64,000 bases of DNA from Streptomyces sp. NBC_00239 (GCF_036194065.1 NZ_CP108095.1:5580001-5644000); one strand, 5' to 3'. Positions 55,570-63,928 are shown, counted from the first letter of the stretch. Numbers and translations: made by a program. Notes: generated from the sequence alone by a model not told the origin.

Positions 55570-56529
55570 TCACCCCGAGTGACCGCCCGTACCCCTTTCA
55601 GGGGTGTGTCCCGGCCCACTTCCGCCCCCAGAATCGAAGGAAACCGGCGCATCGAACGCCGCTTTCCTAGTCGCCCGCCGCAGTGCCCGCAGCACCGTCC
55701 CGCCCAACAGCATCGTCAGGACGACCGTGAGCACGGCCCGGCCCAGGTCCCAGCCCATCGAGGTCGCCAGGCAGTACGCGAGGAAGCGGACCAGGTTCTC
55801 GTGGAGCGGATCGCTGGCCTGGAAGGACACCCCGCTGCCCAGCCCCGCGATCAGCGGCCAGCCTTGCAGGTTCATGACCGTGCCGTACGCGAACGCCGCC
55901 GCGAAGCCGTACGCCGACAGCATCACCAGCTCGGCCCGGCCCCGGATCCGCTCCGGCCCCGGCAGCAGGCCCGCGCCCAGCGCGAACCAGCCCATCGACA
56001 GCATCTGGAACGGCATCCACGGTCCGACCCCGCCCGTGAGCAGCGCGGACGCGAACATCGTGACCGCGCCGAGTACGAAACCGAAGCCGGGCCCCAGCAC
56101 CCGGCCGCTGAGCACCATCAGGAAGAACATGGGCTCCAGGCCGGCGGTGCCCGCGCCCAGCGGGCGCAGCGCCGCCCCCACGGCGGCCAGCACCCCCAGC
56201 ATGGCGACGGCCTTCGCGTCCATGCCGCTGTCCGCGATGGTCGCCACCACGACGGCCACCAGTAGCGGGAGCAGCGCGGCGAACAGCCAGGGGGCGTCCT
56301 TCGAGTGCGCGAGCCCGGACTGGCCGTCGGCGAGCAGCGGCCAGCCGAAGGCGGCGATGCCGATGAAGGTGACGAGGGCCAGGGCGGCGGCGGCGCGGGG
56401 GCCGATGCGGATGGGGCGAGTGCGAGTGCGAGTGCGGGTGCGTGTGCGTGTGCGGGCAGGGGTGCGGGCGCTGGCAGGGGTGCGGGTGCCCGGCCGGTCG
56501 TGGGTGCCGGATCGGCTTCGGGTGGTCAC
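55570..56529 (-). CDS. ECF transporter S component
   Basis: A 319-residue substrate-binding membrane subunit with about six helices (ALALVTFIGIAAFGWPLL, FMVLSG.../GFVLGAVTMFASALL, GVGPWMPFQMLSMGWFALG) and a C-terminal helical pair. The N-terminal 45 residues are disordered and contain a Thr-Arg run (TRTRTRTRTRTR, residues 28-39). It lacks the CbiM-type HxP motif at the start, so a nickel/cobalt importer is unlikely. GTG 56529 overlaps the ATPase stop (GTGA). The substrate is inferred from the riboswitch to be cobalamin or a precursor. Confidence 0.85.
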   Translation of the reverse strand: MTTRSRSGTHDRPGTRTPASARTPARTRTRTRTRTRTRPIRIGPRAAAALALVTFIGIAAFGWPLLADGQSGLAHSKDAPWLFAALLPLLVAVVVATIADSGMDAKAVAMLGVLAAVGAALRPLGAGTAGLEPMFFLMVLSGRVLGPGFGFVLGAVTMFASALLTGGVGPWMPFQMLSMGWFALGAGLLPGPERIRGRAELVMLSAYGFAAAFAYGTVMNLQGWPLIAGLGSGVSFQASDPLHENLVRFLAYCLATSMGWDLGRAVLTVVLTMLLGGTVLRALRRATRKAAFDAPVSFDSGGGSGPGHTPERGTGGHSG

Positions 56530-58289
56530 GGGGTCTCTCCGAGGGCTGCGGCGACCTGCGCGACCGTGAGCCAGTGGCCGGGCGCGAGGATCTTGGCGAC
56601 CTGCGGGGCGAAGGCCGGGGAGGACACCACCACCTCGGCCGTGGGGCCGTCCGCGACGATCTCGCCGCCGGCGAGGATCACGACCCGGTGCGCCAGTTCG
56701 GCCGCGAGCTCCACGTCGTGCGTGGCCAGCACGATGGCGTGGCCCTCGGCGGCCAGGGCGCGCAGGATCTCGACGAGCCGGGCCTTGGCCGCGTAGTCCA
56801 GACCGCGGGTCGGCTCGTCCAGGAGCAGCAGGCCGGGGCGGCCGGTGAGGACCAGGGCCAGGGCGAGCGCGAGGCGCTGGCCCTCGGAGAGGTCGCGGGG
56901 GTGCGTGTCGTCGGGGACGTCCGGGAGCAGGGCGGAGACCAGGTCCCGGCAGGTGCCGGGGGTGGCGCCGGCGTCGGCGTCCGCCGCCGTGCACTCGGCG
57001 GCGACCGTGTCCGCGTAGAGGAGGTCGCGGGGTTCCTGCGGTACGAGGCCGACTCGGCGGACCATGTCCGCGGGCGGGGTGCGGTGGGGGGTCAGGCCGG
57101 TGACCCGCACCGAGCCGGTGGTGGGCTCCAGGGTGCCGACGAGGGTGTTGAGGAGGGTGGACTTGCCGGCGCCGTTTCGCCCCATGAGGGCGATGGTTTC
57201 GCCGGGCGCTACCGCCAGGTCTATGCCGCGGAGTACCTCTGTGCGGGCTCGGCGTACGCCGAGGTTTGTGGCCTTGGCCGGCGGCGCGGGTGCGGGGTGG
57301 GGTGTGGGCGGGGGCGTTTTGCGGAGGCGGGCGAGCAGGCGGCGGCGCGCCGGGGCTGCGGGGGCTCCGCCCCCGGACCCCCGCGCCTCGAACGCCGGCG
57401 AGGCTGGAATCGCCTCGAACGCCGGCGGGGCTGGAATCGCCTCAAGGGCCGGCGGGGCTGGATTGGAGGTGGTTGTGGCCAGGCGGGCTCGTAGGGGCGG
57501 GGATTGGCGGCGGGCGTCTCGGATGGTGAGGGGGAGGGGGGTCCAGTCGGCGAGGCGGCCCAGGGAGACGATCGGGGGGTGGACGGGGGAGACGGCCATG
57601 ATGTCGGCGGGGGTGCCGAGGATCGGGGCGGTTCCGGGGGAGGGGAGCAGGAGGACCTGGTCCGCGTACTGGACGACGCGTTCGAGACGGTGTTCGGCCA
57701 TGAGGACGGTCGTGCCCAGGTCGTGGACCAGGCGCTGGAGGACCGCGAGGACCTCCTCGGCGGCGGCCGGGTCCAGCGCCGAGGTGGGCTCGTCCAGCAC
57801 CAGGACCCGCGGGTGCGGCGTCAGGACGGAACCGATCGCGACGCGCTGCTGCTGCCCCCCGGACAGGCTCGCGATCGACCGGTCGCGGAGTTCGCCGAGC
57901 CCCAGCAGGTCGAGGGTCTCCTCGACCCGGCGGCGCATCACCGCGGGGGCCAGCCCGAGCGACTCCATGCCGTACGCGAGCTCGTCCTCGACGGTGTCGG
58001 TCACGAAGTGGGCCAGTGGGTCCTGGCCCACCGTGCCGACCACGTCGGACAGCTCGCGCGGCATGTGGGTACGGGTGTCCCGGCCCGCGACCGTGACCCG
58101 GCCGGTCAGCGTGCCGCCCGTGAAGTGCGGGACCAGCCCCGATACCGCGCCCAGGAGGGTCGACTTGCCGACCCCGGACGGGCCGACGAGCAGCACCAGT
58201 TCGCCCTCGGGGAGCGTGAAGTCCGCGTCCCGCAGGCTGGGCGCGGCGGCGCCGTCGTACGTCACCGACACCTGCTCGAAGCGGATCAC
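56526..58289 (-). CDS. ECF transporter fused double ATPase
   Basis: A 587-residue protein with two ABC ATPases. The first has Walker A GPSGVGKST, Walker B RVLVLDEPTSALDP and signature LSGGQQQRV; the second has GRNGAGKST, LSEGQRLAL and LLLLDEPTRGLD. This is the fused EcfA-A' form. The ~75-residue linker (about residues 270-345) contains three 9-residue repeats PPAFEAIPA encoded by the 27-bp satellite. GTG 58289 overlaps the T-component stop (GTGA). Confidence 0.94.
   Translation of the reverse strand: MIRFEQVSVTYDGAAAPSLRDADFTLPEGELVLLVGPSGVGKSTLLGAVSGLVPHFTGGTLTGRVTVAGRDTRTHMPRELSDVVGTVGQDPLAHFVTDTVEDELAYGMESLGLAPAVMRRRVEETLDLLGLGELRDRSIASLSGGQQQRVAIGSVLTPHPRVLVLDEPTSALDPAAAEEVLAVLQRLVHDLGTTVLMAEHRLERVVQYADQVLLLPSPGTAPILGTPADIMAVSPVHPPIVSLGRLADWTPLPLTIRDARRQSPPLRARLATTTSNPAPPALEAIPAPPAFEAIPASPAFEARGSGGGAPAAPARRRLLARLRKTPPPTPHPAPAPPAKATNLGVRRARTEVLRGIDLAVAPGETIALMGRNGAGKSTLLNTLVGTLEPTTGSVRVTGLTPHRTPPADMVRRVGLVPQEPRDLLYADTVAAECTAADADAGATPGTCRDLVSALLPDVPDDTHPRDLSEGQRLALALALVLTGRPGLLLLDEPTRGLDYAAKARLVEILRALAAEGHAIVLATHDVELAAELAHRVVILAGGEIVADGPTAEVVVSSPAFAPQVAKILAPGHWLTVAQVAAALGETP
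57360..57463 (-). repeat. Satellite of the palindromic element inside the ATPase gene
   Basis: GGGGGCTCCGCCCCC at about 57360-57374, followed by three 27-bp units starting at 57384, 57411 and 57438. The unit is 9 codons, so the reading frame is preserved. Confidence 0.9.
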
Positions 58290-59842
58290 TTGCTCTCCTG
58301 CGGAGGTGTTGCGGACGGCGGTACGGGGGCCACGAAGGCGGGGAGCAGGCCGATCAGGACGGCCGCGGCCGGCCACAGCGGCAGCACCGGGGCGACCAGG
58401 GGGACCACGCCGGGGTGCAGGGCCTCGGGGTCGACGGACGCCGCCCGGATCAGCAGTGCGGCGACGGCCGCCCCCGACCCGGCCACCAGCCAGGACCGCG
58501 CGCCCCACCGGTCGGGGCGGTAGCGGGTACGGACACTGCGGCGCCCGCCGAGCCGGAGCCCGGCCAGCGCGCACACCAGCCCGCCCAGGAGCACCGGCAG
58601 GCCGTAGCGGGCGCCCTCGGCGGCGAGCAGGCCGTACGTACCGGCGCACATGCCGAGCAGGCCGCCGAGGGTGAGGACGTTGGTGGTGTGCCGGACCGCG
58701 GGCGGGACGTGGGCGGTGCGGCCGTAGCCGCGGGCGTCCATGGAGGCGGCCATGGCGACGGACCGTTCCAGCGCGCCTTCGAGTACGGGCAGGCCGATCT
58801 GGAGGATCGCCTTGATCCCGCCGGTGGGGCGGCCGCGCAGCCGGCGGGCGGTGCGGAGGCGGGCGATGTCCGCGACCATGTTCGGCGCGAAGGTCATCGC
58901 GACGACGACCGCGACCCCGGCCTCGTACAGGGCGGCCGGAAGGGACTTCAGCAGCCGGGCCGGGTTGGCGAGGGCGTTCGCGGCGCCGACGCAGATGAGC
59001 AGCGCGGCGAGCTTCGCGCCGTCGTAGAACGCGAACACGAGCTGCTCGGCGGTGACCGTCCCGCCCAGGCGGATGCCCTCGGCCCAGACGGGCAGCGGGA
59101 CCTCCGGCAGGGCGAGGAGGGTGTGCGAGCCGGGGATCGGCGAGCCGAGCGCCACGGAGAAGACGAGGCGCAGGGCGATGACGAACAGGCCGAGCCGGAC
59201 GAAGGCGCCGTACGAGCGGGCCCAGGGGGCGTCGGTCTTGCGGGCCGCGACGACGTAGCCGGCGACGCCGACGATCAGGCCGAGGAGGAGGGGGTTGGTG
59301 GTGCGGGAGGCGGCCGTGGCCAGGCCGAGCGCCCACAGCCACCACGCGCCGGCGTGCAGCGCGTTGCCCCGGGCGGCGACGGGCGCGGACCAGCCGGTCG
59401 CGGCTGCCGCTGCCGTTGCCGCTGCGTGCCGGCTGGTACGGGTGGCCCGGCGGGTCGGGGTGTGCGGGGTGTGCGGCGCGGGCCCGGTGGCGGCGGTCTC
59501 GTGCCCGGGTGCGGCCCGGCGGGGGCGCGCCCGGCCTCCGGCCGGTCCGGTGCACCCACCCGCACCACCCGTGCGGGAGGCGGGACGGGTGCGGGTGGCC
59601 CCCGCGGCGGCAGGCCGCCCACCGTCGGCGGCTGCGGGGCCGTGGTCGGTTCCCGCGGACCCGTGGTCGGTGGCCACAGGCTCGTGACCGGCGGTTGCGG
59701 GGCCGTTGCCGGTGGCGGCCGTGGGCTCGTCGGCTGCGGGTACAGGGCCGTGGCTGGTGGCTGCGGGGCCGGGGTCGGCCGGTGCAGGGACGTGGGTGGT
59801 GGCCGGGGATCGGTCCTCGGGTTTCGGGTCCTCGGGGGTCAT
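58286..59842 (-). CDS. ECF transporter T component (CbiQ/EcfT family)
   Basis: A 518-residue integral membrane scaffold. The last 350 residues carry the CbiQ pattern: LGLATAASRTTNPLLLGLIV, AFYDGAKLAALLICVGAAN, the coupling motif SMDARGYGRTAH (Ala-Arg-Gly), and LLLAAEGARYGL. The first ~160 residues are a disordered Ala/Pro/Gly/Thr region not usual in the family. ATG 59842 overlaps the upstream stop (ATGA). Confidence 0.92.
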   Translation of the reverse strand: MTPEDPKPEDRSPATTHVPAPADPGPAATSHGPVPAADEPTAATGNGPATAGHEPVATDHGSAGTDHGPAAADGGRPAAAGATRTRPASRTGGAGGCTGPAGGRARPRRAAPGHETAATGPAPHTPHTPTRRATRTSRHAAATAAAAATGWSAPVAARGNALHAGAWWLWALGLATAASRTTNPLLLGLIVGVAGYVVAARKTDAPWARSYGAFVRLGLFVIALRLVFSVALGSPIPGSHTLLALPEVPLPVWAEGIRLGGTVTAEQLVFAFYDGAKLAALLICVGAANALANPARLLKSLPAALYEAGVAVVVAMTFAPNMVADIARLRTARRLRGRPTGGIKAILQIGLPVLEGALERSVAMAASMDARGYGRTAHVPPAVRHTTNVLTLGGLLGMCAGTYGLLAAEGARYGLPVLLGGLVCALAGLRLGGRRSVRTRYRPDRWGARSWLVAGSGAAVAALLIRAASVDPEALHPGVVPLVAPVLPLWPAAAVLIGLLPAFVAPVPPSATPPQESK

Positions 59843-60522
59843 CGGTTGCGGCGGCGGGACTGGAGGACGGCGGCTGCGGCGAGGGCCAGGACGGCGGCGA
59901 TGCCGGCGAGCAGGCCGAGGGAGGGGCCGCCGCCGTCGTCGGACTCGGCGGTCGGAGCCGTTCCCGGGGCCGTGCCCGGAGACGTCCCCGGGGTCGAGGC
60001 CGGTTCGCGGGCCGCCACCTGGTCGCCGCAGCCCTGGCGGGGGTAGCCGGAGATGGCGCAGAGGAGGGCGGCGCTGTTGTAGCGGAGGGGCTTGGCGACC
60101 GAGGCCAGGGCCTCGGCGGCCGAGGCGGCAGGCGGAACCGACGCGCACGCGGTGCGCGGGGCGGCCGTCGGCGGGGTCTCGCCGGGCGGGGCGTCCGCCG
60201 CCTCGCCGAAGTCGATGACCAGGGCCACCCGCTTGCGGTCGTCCTCGGCCGGGGTGGCCGCGCAGATCTTCGCGAAGTCGGGGGCCGACCGCGGCTTCGA
60301 CGAATCGGCGGAGTCCTCGCTCACCGAGAAGCGGAAGCCGACCGTGTCGCCGTCGGCGGGCCGGACCAGGGACGGCCCCTGGGACGCGTACGTCCACCGC
60401 CCGCCGACGCCGTCCCAGAACGACCAGTACCGGTAGCCGGCGGCCAGCGCGGGGCCCGCCCCCAGCAGGGTGAGGAGGATCCCCACCGCCAGGGGCAGGA
60501 CCGCGAGGCGCCGGCGGATCAC
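59839..60522 (-). CDS. SCO2322-like membrane-anchored surface protein
   Basis: A 227-residue exported protein. Signal peptide: LAVLPLAVGILLTLLGAGPA. Residues 29-70 read YRYWSFWDGVGGRWTYASQG then LVRPADGDTVGFRFSVS, a beta-fold pattern like DUF4430, the beta domain of transcobalamin and intrinsic factor. Four cysteines and a Pro/Thr linker follow, then a C-terminal helix and RRRNR anchor. GTG 60522 overlaps the previous stop (GTGA). Confidence 0.85.
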   Translation of the reverse strand: MIRRRLAVLPLAVGILLTLLGAGPALAAGYRYWSFWDGVGGRWTYASQGPSLVRPADGDTVGFRFSVSEDSADSSKPRSAPDFAKICAATPAEDDRKRVALVIDFGEAADAPPGETPPTAAPRTACASVPPAASAAEALASVAKPLRYNSAALLCAISGYPRQGCGDQVAAREPASTPGTSPGTAPGTAPTAESDDGGGPSLGLLAGIAAVLALAAAAVLQSRRRNR

Positions 60523-61796
60523 GGCTGCTGCTTCTTCCGGCGGCCGCTCAGCAGGATGCCGATGCCGATGCCGGCCACCGCGCCCGCGCCGACGATCCAC
60601 ACGATGTTCTGGTTGCCGGAAGAGTCGTCCTTCTTCTCTTCCCGGGCGTCGTTCGCGTCGCCGGACGTGCCGGTCACCGGGGAGGCCTCCGGGCCCTGCG
60701 CGTTCAGCTGTGCCACCAGGTCGGTGCCGCCGAACGCCTTCGGGTCGGCGCCGGCCGCGTGCGCGGCCAGGATCAGCTGCGCGTACCCGGCGGGGCCGGC
60801 CGTCTTCGCCCACGCCCCGTGGTTCTTCTCCAGCCAGGCCAGCGGCTTCGCGGCGGCCGCCTTGTGGCCGCCGGCCGCGAGGGCGACGACCGCGTCCGCG
60901 GTGTTGCCGTAGTCGGGCTGGTCGGTGGCGCCCGGCATGGCGGACATCAGGTGGTCGCCGGTCTTCGCCATCGTCGTCGCCAGGTAGTCGGCCGCGCCCA
61001 TCGCGGACTGCGCCGCGTCCTGCGGGCCGCGCTTGCAGGCGACCGGCTTCGAGGCGATCGGCACGTCGGCCTTCGGAGCCTCGACGACCAGACCCTTGCC
61101 GAGCACGCCGAGCGCGGCGGCGGCCGTCGCGTCCGCGTTGGCGGGCAGCTTGCCCGCCTTGTCCGGCTGGTAGGCGAACGCGCCCATGTCGGCGGCGGTG
61201 GAGACGCCCTTCTGCTCGCAGGCCAGCTGCAGCACGGTCAGCGCGTCGTAGGAGGTCTTGCCGCCCTTCGACTTCACCGCGTCCGGCTTCTCGCCGGCGG
61301 CGGCCAGGGCGCCCGCGACGATGGCCGTCGAGTTCGCGTCGCTGGGCGCACCGGGGCCGGGGCTGTACGCCCAGCCGCCGTCCTCGTTCTGTACGGACTT
61401 CAGCCAGCCGACGGCCTTCTTGACGGTGGCCTCGCGGCCGCCGACCGCGGCCAGCGCCTGCACGGCGGCGGCCGTGGCGTTGGAGTCGGCCATCGTCTTG
61501 GCGTCGCAGGCCTTCGACGCGTCGGCGCGGAAGGCGGCGAACGAGCCGTCCGCGCACTGCTGGCCGGCCAGCCAGTCCACGGCCTGGCCGGCGGGCCTGA
61601 GACCGGCCGTGTGCTGGGCGAGGAACGCCAGGGACTGGCGCCACACGCCGTCGTACGTCGGGTCGTTCTTGCCGTAGAGGCCCGAGGGGATCACCGGGGC
61701 GGGAGAGGGCGAAGGCGCGGCGAACGCGGCGGGGGCGGCGACCACGCAGAGTACGGCGGAGGCGGCGAGCGCGGCTGCGCTGCGGCGGACGTTCAT
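60519..61796 (-). CDS. Surface alpha/alpha-barrel protein (prenyltransferase/intrinsic-factor fold)
   Basis: A 425-residue exported protein, first gene behind the cobalamin riboswitch. After a signal peptide (SAAALAASAVLCVVAAPAAF), repeated helical hairpins with QW-type ends are visible: WLAGQQCADGSFAAF, WLKSVQNEDGGWAYSP, and NADATAAAALGVLGKG. This is the alpha6/alpha6 toroid shared by squalene/prenyltransferase enzymes and cobalamin-binding transcobalamin/intrinsic factor; no enzyme active-site DxDD is seen. It ends with a membrane helix (VWIVGAGAVAGIGIGILLSG) and RRKKQQP. It likely captures cobalamin. Confidence 0.87.
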   Translation of the reverse strand: MNVRRSAAALAASAVLCVVAAPAAFAAPSPSPAPVIPSGLYGKNDPTYDGVWRQSLAFLAQHTAGLRPAGQAVDWLAGQQCADGSFAAFRADASKACDAKTMADSNATAAAVQALAAVGGREATVKKAVGWLKSVQNEDGGWAYSPGPGAPSDANSTAIVAGALAAAGEKPDAVKSKGGKTSYDALTVLQLACEQKGVSTAADMGAFAYQPDKAGKLPANADATAAAALGVLGKGLVVEAPKADVPIASKPVACKRGPQDAAQSAMGAADYLATTMAKTGDHLMSAMPGATDQPDYGNTADAVVALAAGGHKAAAAKPLAWLEKNHGAWAKTAGPAGYAQLILAAHAAGADPKAFGGTDLVAQLNAQGPEASPVTGTSGDANDAREEKKDDSSGNQNIVWIVGAGAVAGIGIGILLSGRRKKQQP

Positions 61797-61914
61797 GGCG
61801 GGCGGGTGCCTCTCCTGCTGGGGAGCGGAGCAGACACGGCACGCGGGGGTACCGGGCTCCGGCTCCGTATACCTCGACGGTGCCGGCCACCGGGGTCGGT
61901 GGCGCGAGCCGTGC

Positions 61915-62025
61915 ACGTCCGGTCGGGTGGTCCGGCTCGCCGCGGCTTGGCGGCTTACGGTTGCGGGTCAGCGCCGGGTTCTCACCGGTCTTCCCCCAAG
62001 CGGAGTGATAACGACCGCCCCACTC
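61915..62025 (-). ncRNA. Cobalamin (B12) riboswitch
   Basis: Reading leftwards, the core GGGAAGACCGGTGAGAACCC then GACCCGCAACCGTAAGC (around 61953-61996) matches the conserved cobalamin aptamer. The B12 box AGCCGGACCACCCGACC is at 61921-61937. GGTCG (62012-62016) pairs with the end of the box to close P1. It is about 120 nt upstream of the first gene of the ECF operon and should repress it when cobalamin is plentiful. Confidence 0.9.
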
Positions 62026-62159
62026 TACCGGCCGCCTCCCCCGACCCGCCCGCCCCGCCGCCCGGGCCCGATGACCCCGCCCGGCCCCGACCTGCCCGGG
62101 CCGACCCGCCTGCGCCCGGCGGCCCCGCCCGGCCTGGTCAATGCCCTGATGTGCCACCT

Positions 62160-62347
62160 CCCGCCTCGCCGGTGCCCTGGGGCTTAACCCCCGGCCTCGC
62201 CGGTGCCCTGGGGCTCCCGCCCCCGGCCTGGCGGGTGCCCTGGGGGCAACTTCCAGCCCTTGTCGGCGCTGCGTGCGGCAATCCCCAGCCTCGCCGGTGC
62301 CCTGGGGCTCCCACCCCCGGCCTGGCGGGTGCCCTGGGGGCAACTTC
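62160..62347. repeat. ~100-bp direct repeat
   Basis: A block containing GCCTCGCCGGTGCCCTGGGG and CTGGCGGGTGCCCTGGGGG is present twice, starting near 62185 and 62288, with one substitution between copies in the central GGGGCTCCC stretch. Confidence 0.8.
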
Positions 62348-62457
62348 CAGCCTCGCCGGCGTTTGAGGCGCGGGGTTTGGGGCGGAGCCCCAAGGCAACC
62401 CGGCTCCGCCGGGCACCGGGCTCTGCCCGGGCCCGCTCCTCAAGCGCCGGAGGGCTG
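62348..62457. repeat. Palindromic intergenic element, copy E
   Basis: About 110 bp, left end CCTCGCCGGCGTTTGAGG and a diverged right end CTCCTCAAGCGCCGGAGG, between two leftward transcripts. Confidence 0.88.
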
Positions 62458-62650
62458 GGGGTGCGCGGGGTTGTCGGGCTCTGCCCGGGCCCGCTCCTCA
62501 AGCGCCGGAGGGGCTGGGGGTGGGCGGGGTTGCCGGGCTCTGCCCGGGCCCGCTCCTCAAGCGCCGGAGGGGCTGGGGGTGCGCGGGGTTGTCGGGCTCT
62601 GCCCGGGCCCGCTCCTCAAGCGCCGGAGGGGCTGGGGGTGCGCCAGAGGG
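62417..62650. repeat. 59-bp tandem array
   Basis: Units beginning CGGGCTCTGCCCGGGCCCGC start at 62417, 62475, 62534 and 62593. They are almost identical, with a half unit at the end. Each carries a CTCTGCCCGGGC hairpin and the CTCCTCAAGCGCCGGAG tail. Confidence 0.92.
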
Positions 62651-62663
62651 GCTGGGGGTGGGG

Positions 62664-63887
62664 TCAGAGGGCTCGGTAGCGGGTGGGGGTGGTGGTGGGG
62701 ACGGGTTCTGCGCGGCCTTGTTTGACGAGACGGCGCAGGTGCGCTTCCGCTTCGGAGACGGCGATGTTCCGCGAGCCGTACGGGATCTGCTCCCACGGCC
62801 GGTTCCACTCCATCCGCTCCGCCAACTCCCACGGAGTCAACGGCTCGCGCAGCAGTTCCCGCAGCCCCGCCAGCCGTTCCTCGTGGTGCGCGAGCAGCTC
62901 CCGCACCCGGCCCGGCGCGTCGGTGAACGCGTACTGGTGGGCCGGGAGCACCTCGGCGGGTCGCAGGCGGCCGATCCGTTCCAGGGAGTCGAGGTAGTCG
63001 CCGAGCGGGTCGGTGGCCCGGGTGACGCCGTGCTCGTCGGGGGCCTCGTACAGGCCGATGTGCGGAGAGATGCCGGGCAGCAGGTGGTCGCCGGAGAAGA
63101 GGCGGCCGTTGCCGGGGAGGTTCGCCGGGTGCGCCTCGTCCAGGTGCAGGCAGACGTGCCCGGGCGTGTGCCCGGGGGTCCAGATCGCCCGCAGCCGGCG
63201 CCCGGCCAGCGGCAGCAGCTCGCCGGGCTCGATCTCACGGTCGGGCAGGGCCGCGTTCAGTCCGGGCAGGGTGCGTGTCCGGCCGGAGTCCCGCGCGGCG
63301 CGCAGCGGGGCCAGGTGTTCCTCGGGGGCGCCGGCGGCGGCGAGCTTGTCGCCGAGGTAGTCGAGCCAGACGCCCGGGTCGACCTCGCGGGTCCGCCGGA
63401 CGACCTCGGTGTCGGCGGCGTGCATGGCGATCCACGCGCCGGAGGCCTCCCGGACGCGGCCGGACAGGCCGTGGTGGTCGGGGTGGTGGTGGGTGATGAC
63501 CACGCCGTGGACGTCCGCGACGTCGATGCCGAGTGCGGCGAGTCCCGCGACCAGGGTGTCCCACGAGGCGGGATCGTCCCAGCCGGTGTCGACGAGCACC
63601 GGGCCGCGGTCGGTGTCGAGGACGTGGACGAGCGTGTGCCCGAGCGGATTGTCGGGAATCGGCACCCGGATCCCCCAGACACCCCCACCGTGATCCGTCA
63701 CGCCGACGGAGTCGTGGGCGGAGCCGTGCGCCGGCGCCGGTGTCGGCGAACCGCCCGCGCCCGGCGACCCGTCCGGGCCCGGCGACCCGTCCGGGCCCGG
63801 CGACCCGTCCGGACCCGGCGACCCGGACGACCCCCGCGGCCCGGACGACCCGTACGCATCCTGTGACGCCTGCGGCACCTCTGGCAT
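62664..63887 (-). CDS. MBL-fold metallo-hydrolase with collagen-like N-terminus
   Basis: A 407-residue hydrolase. The zinc motif HHHPDHHG (ITHHHPDHHGLSG) with further ligands in WTPGHTPGHVCLH, FSGDHLLPG and LPAHQYAF fits the beta-lactamase fold. The family includes lactonases, glyoxalases and thioesterases. Residues 15-45 are a disordered GSPGPD tandem repeat. The C-terminal winged helix-like region (EAEAHLRRLVKQGRAEPV) is typical of MBL hydrolases in actinobacteria. ATG 63887 has AGGGGG upstream. Confidence 0.88.
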   Translation of the reverse strand: MPEVPQASQDAYGSSGPRGSSGSPGPDGSPGPDGSPGPDGSPGAGGSPTPAPAHGSAHDSVGVTDHGGGVWGIRVPIPDNPLGHTLVHVLDTDRGPVLVDTGWDDPASWDTLVAGLAALGIDVADVHGVVITHHHPDHHGLSGRVREASGAWIAMHAADTEVVRRTREVDPGVWLDYLGDKLAAAGAPEEHLAPLRAARDSGRTRTLPGLNAALPDREIEPGELLPLAGRRLRAIWTPGHTPGHVCLHLDEAHPANLPGNGRLFSGDHLLPGISPHIGLYEAPDEHGVTRATDPLGDYLDSLERIGRLRPAEVLPAHQYAFTDAPGRVRELLAHHEERLAGLRELLREPLTPWELAERMEWNRPWEQIPYGSRNIAVSEAEAHLRRLVKQGRAEPVPTTTPTRYRAL

Positions 63888-63914
63888 GGCAGCCCCCTGT
63901 CTTCCGTTCACTTT

Positions 63915-63928
63915 AACGAGAACTCGTT
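63915..63928. promoter_or_regulatory. Palindromic operator upstream of the MBL hydrolase
   Basis: AACGAGAACTCGTT, a perfect 6+6 inverted repeat, about 28 nt before the ATG of the MBL gene. It resembles TetR-family operators of fatty-acid or acyl-CoA regulons. The 70 nt beyond it to the window end contain no gene start I can support. Confidence 0.6.

Noticed and set aside
55570..59842. Nickel/cobalt ECF transporter (CbiMNQO)
   Set aside because: The S component has no CbiM-type histidine start and no CbiN is present; B12 regulation fits cobalamin better.
62417..62650. CRISPR array
   Set aside because: The 59-bp units are contiguous with no unique spacers, and no cas genes are near.
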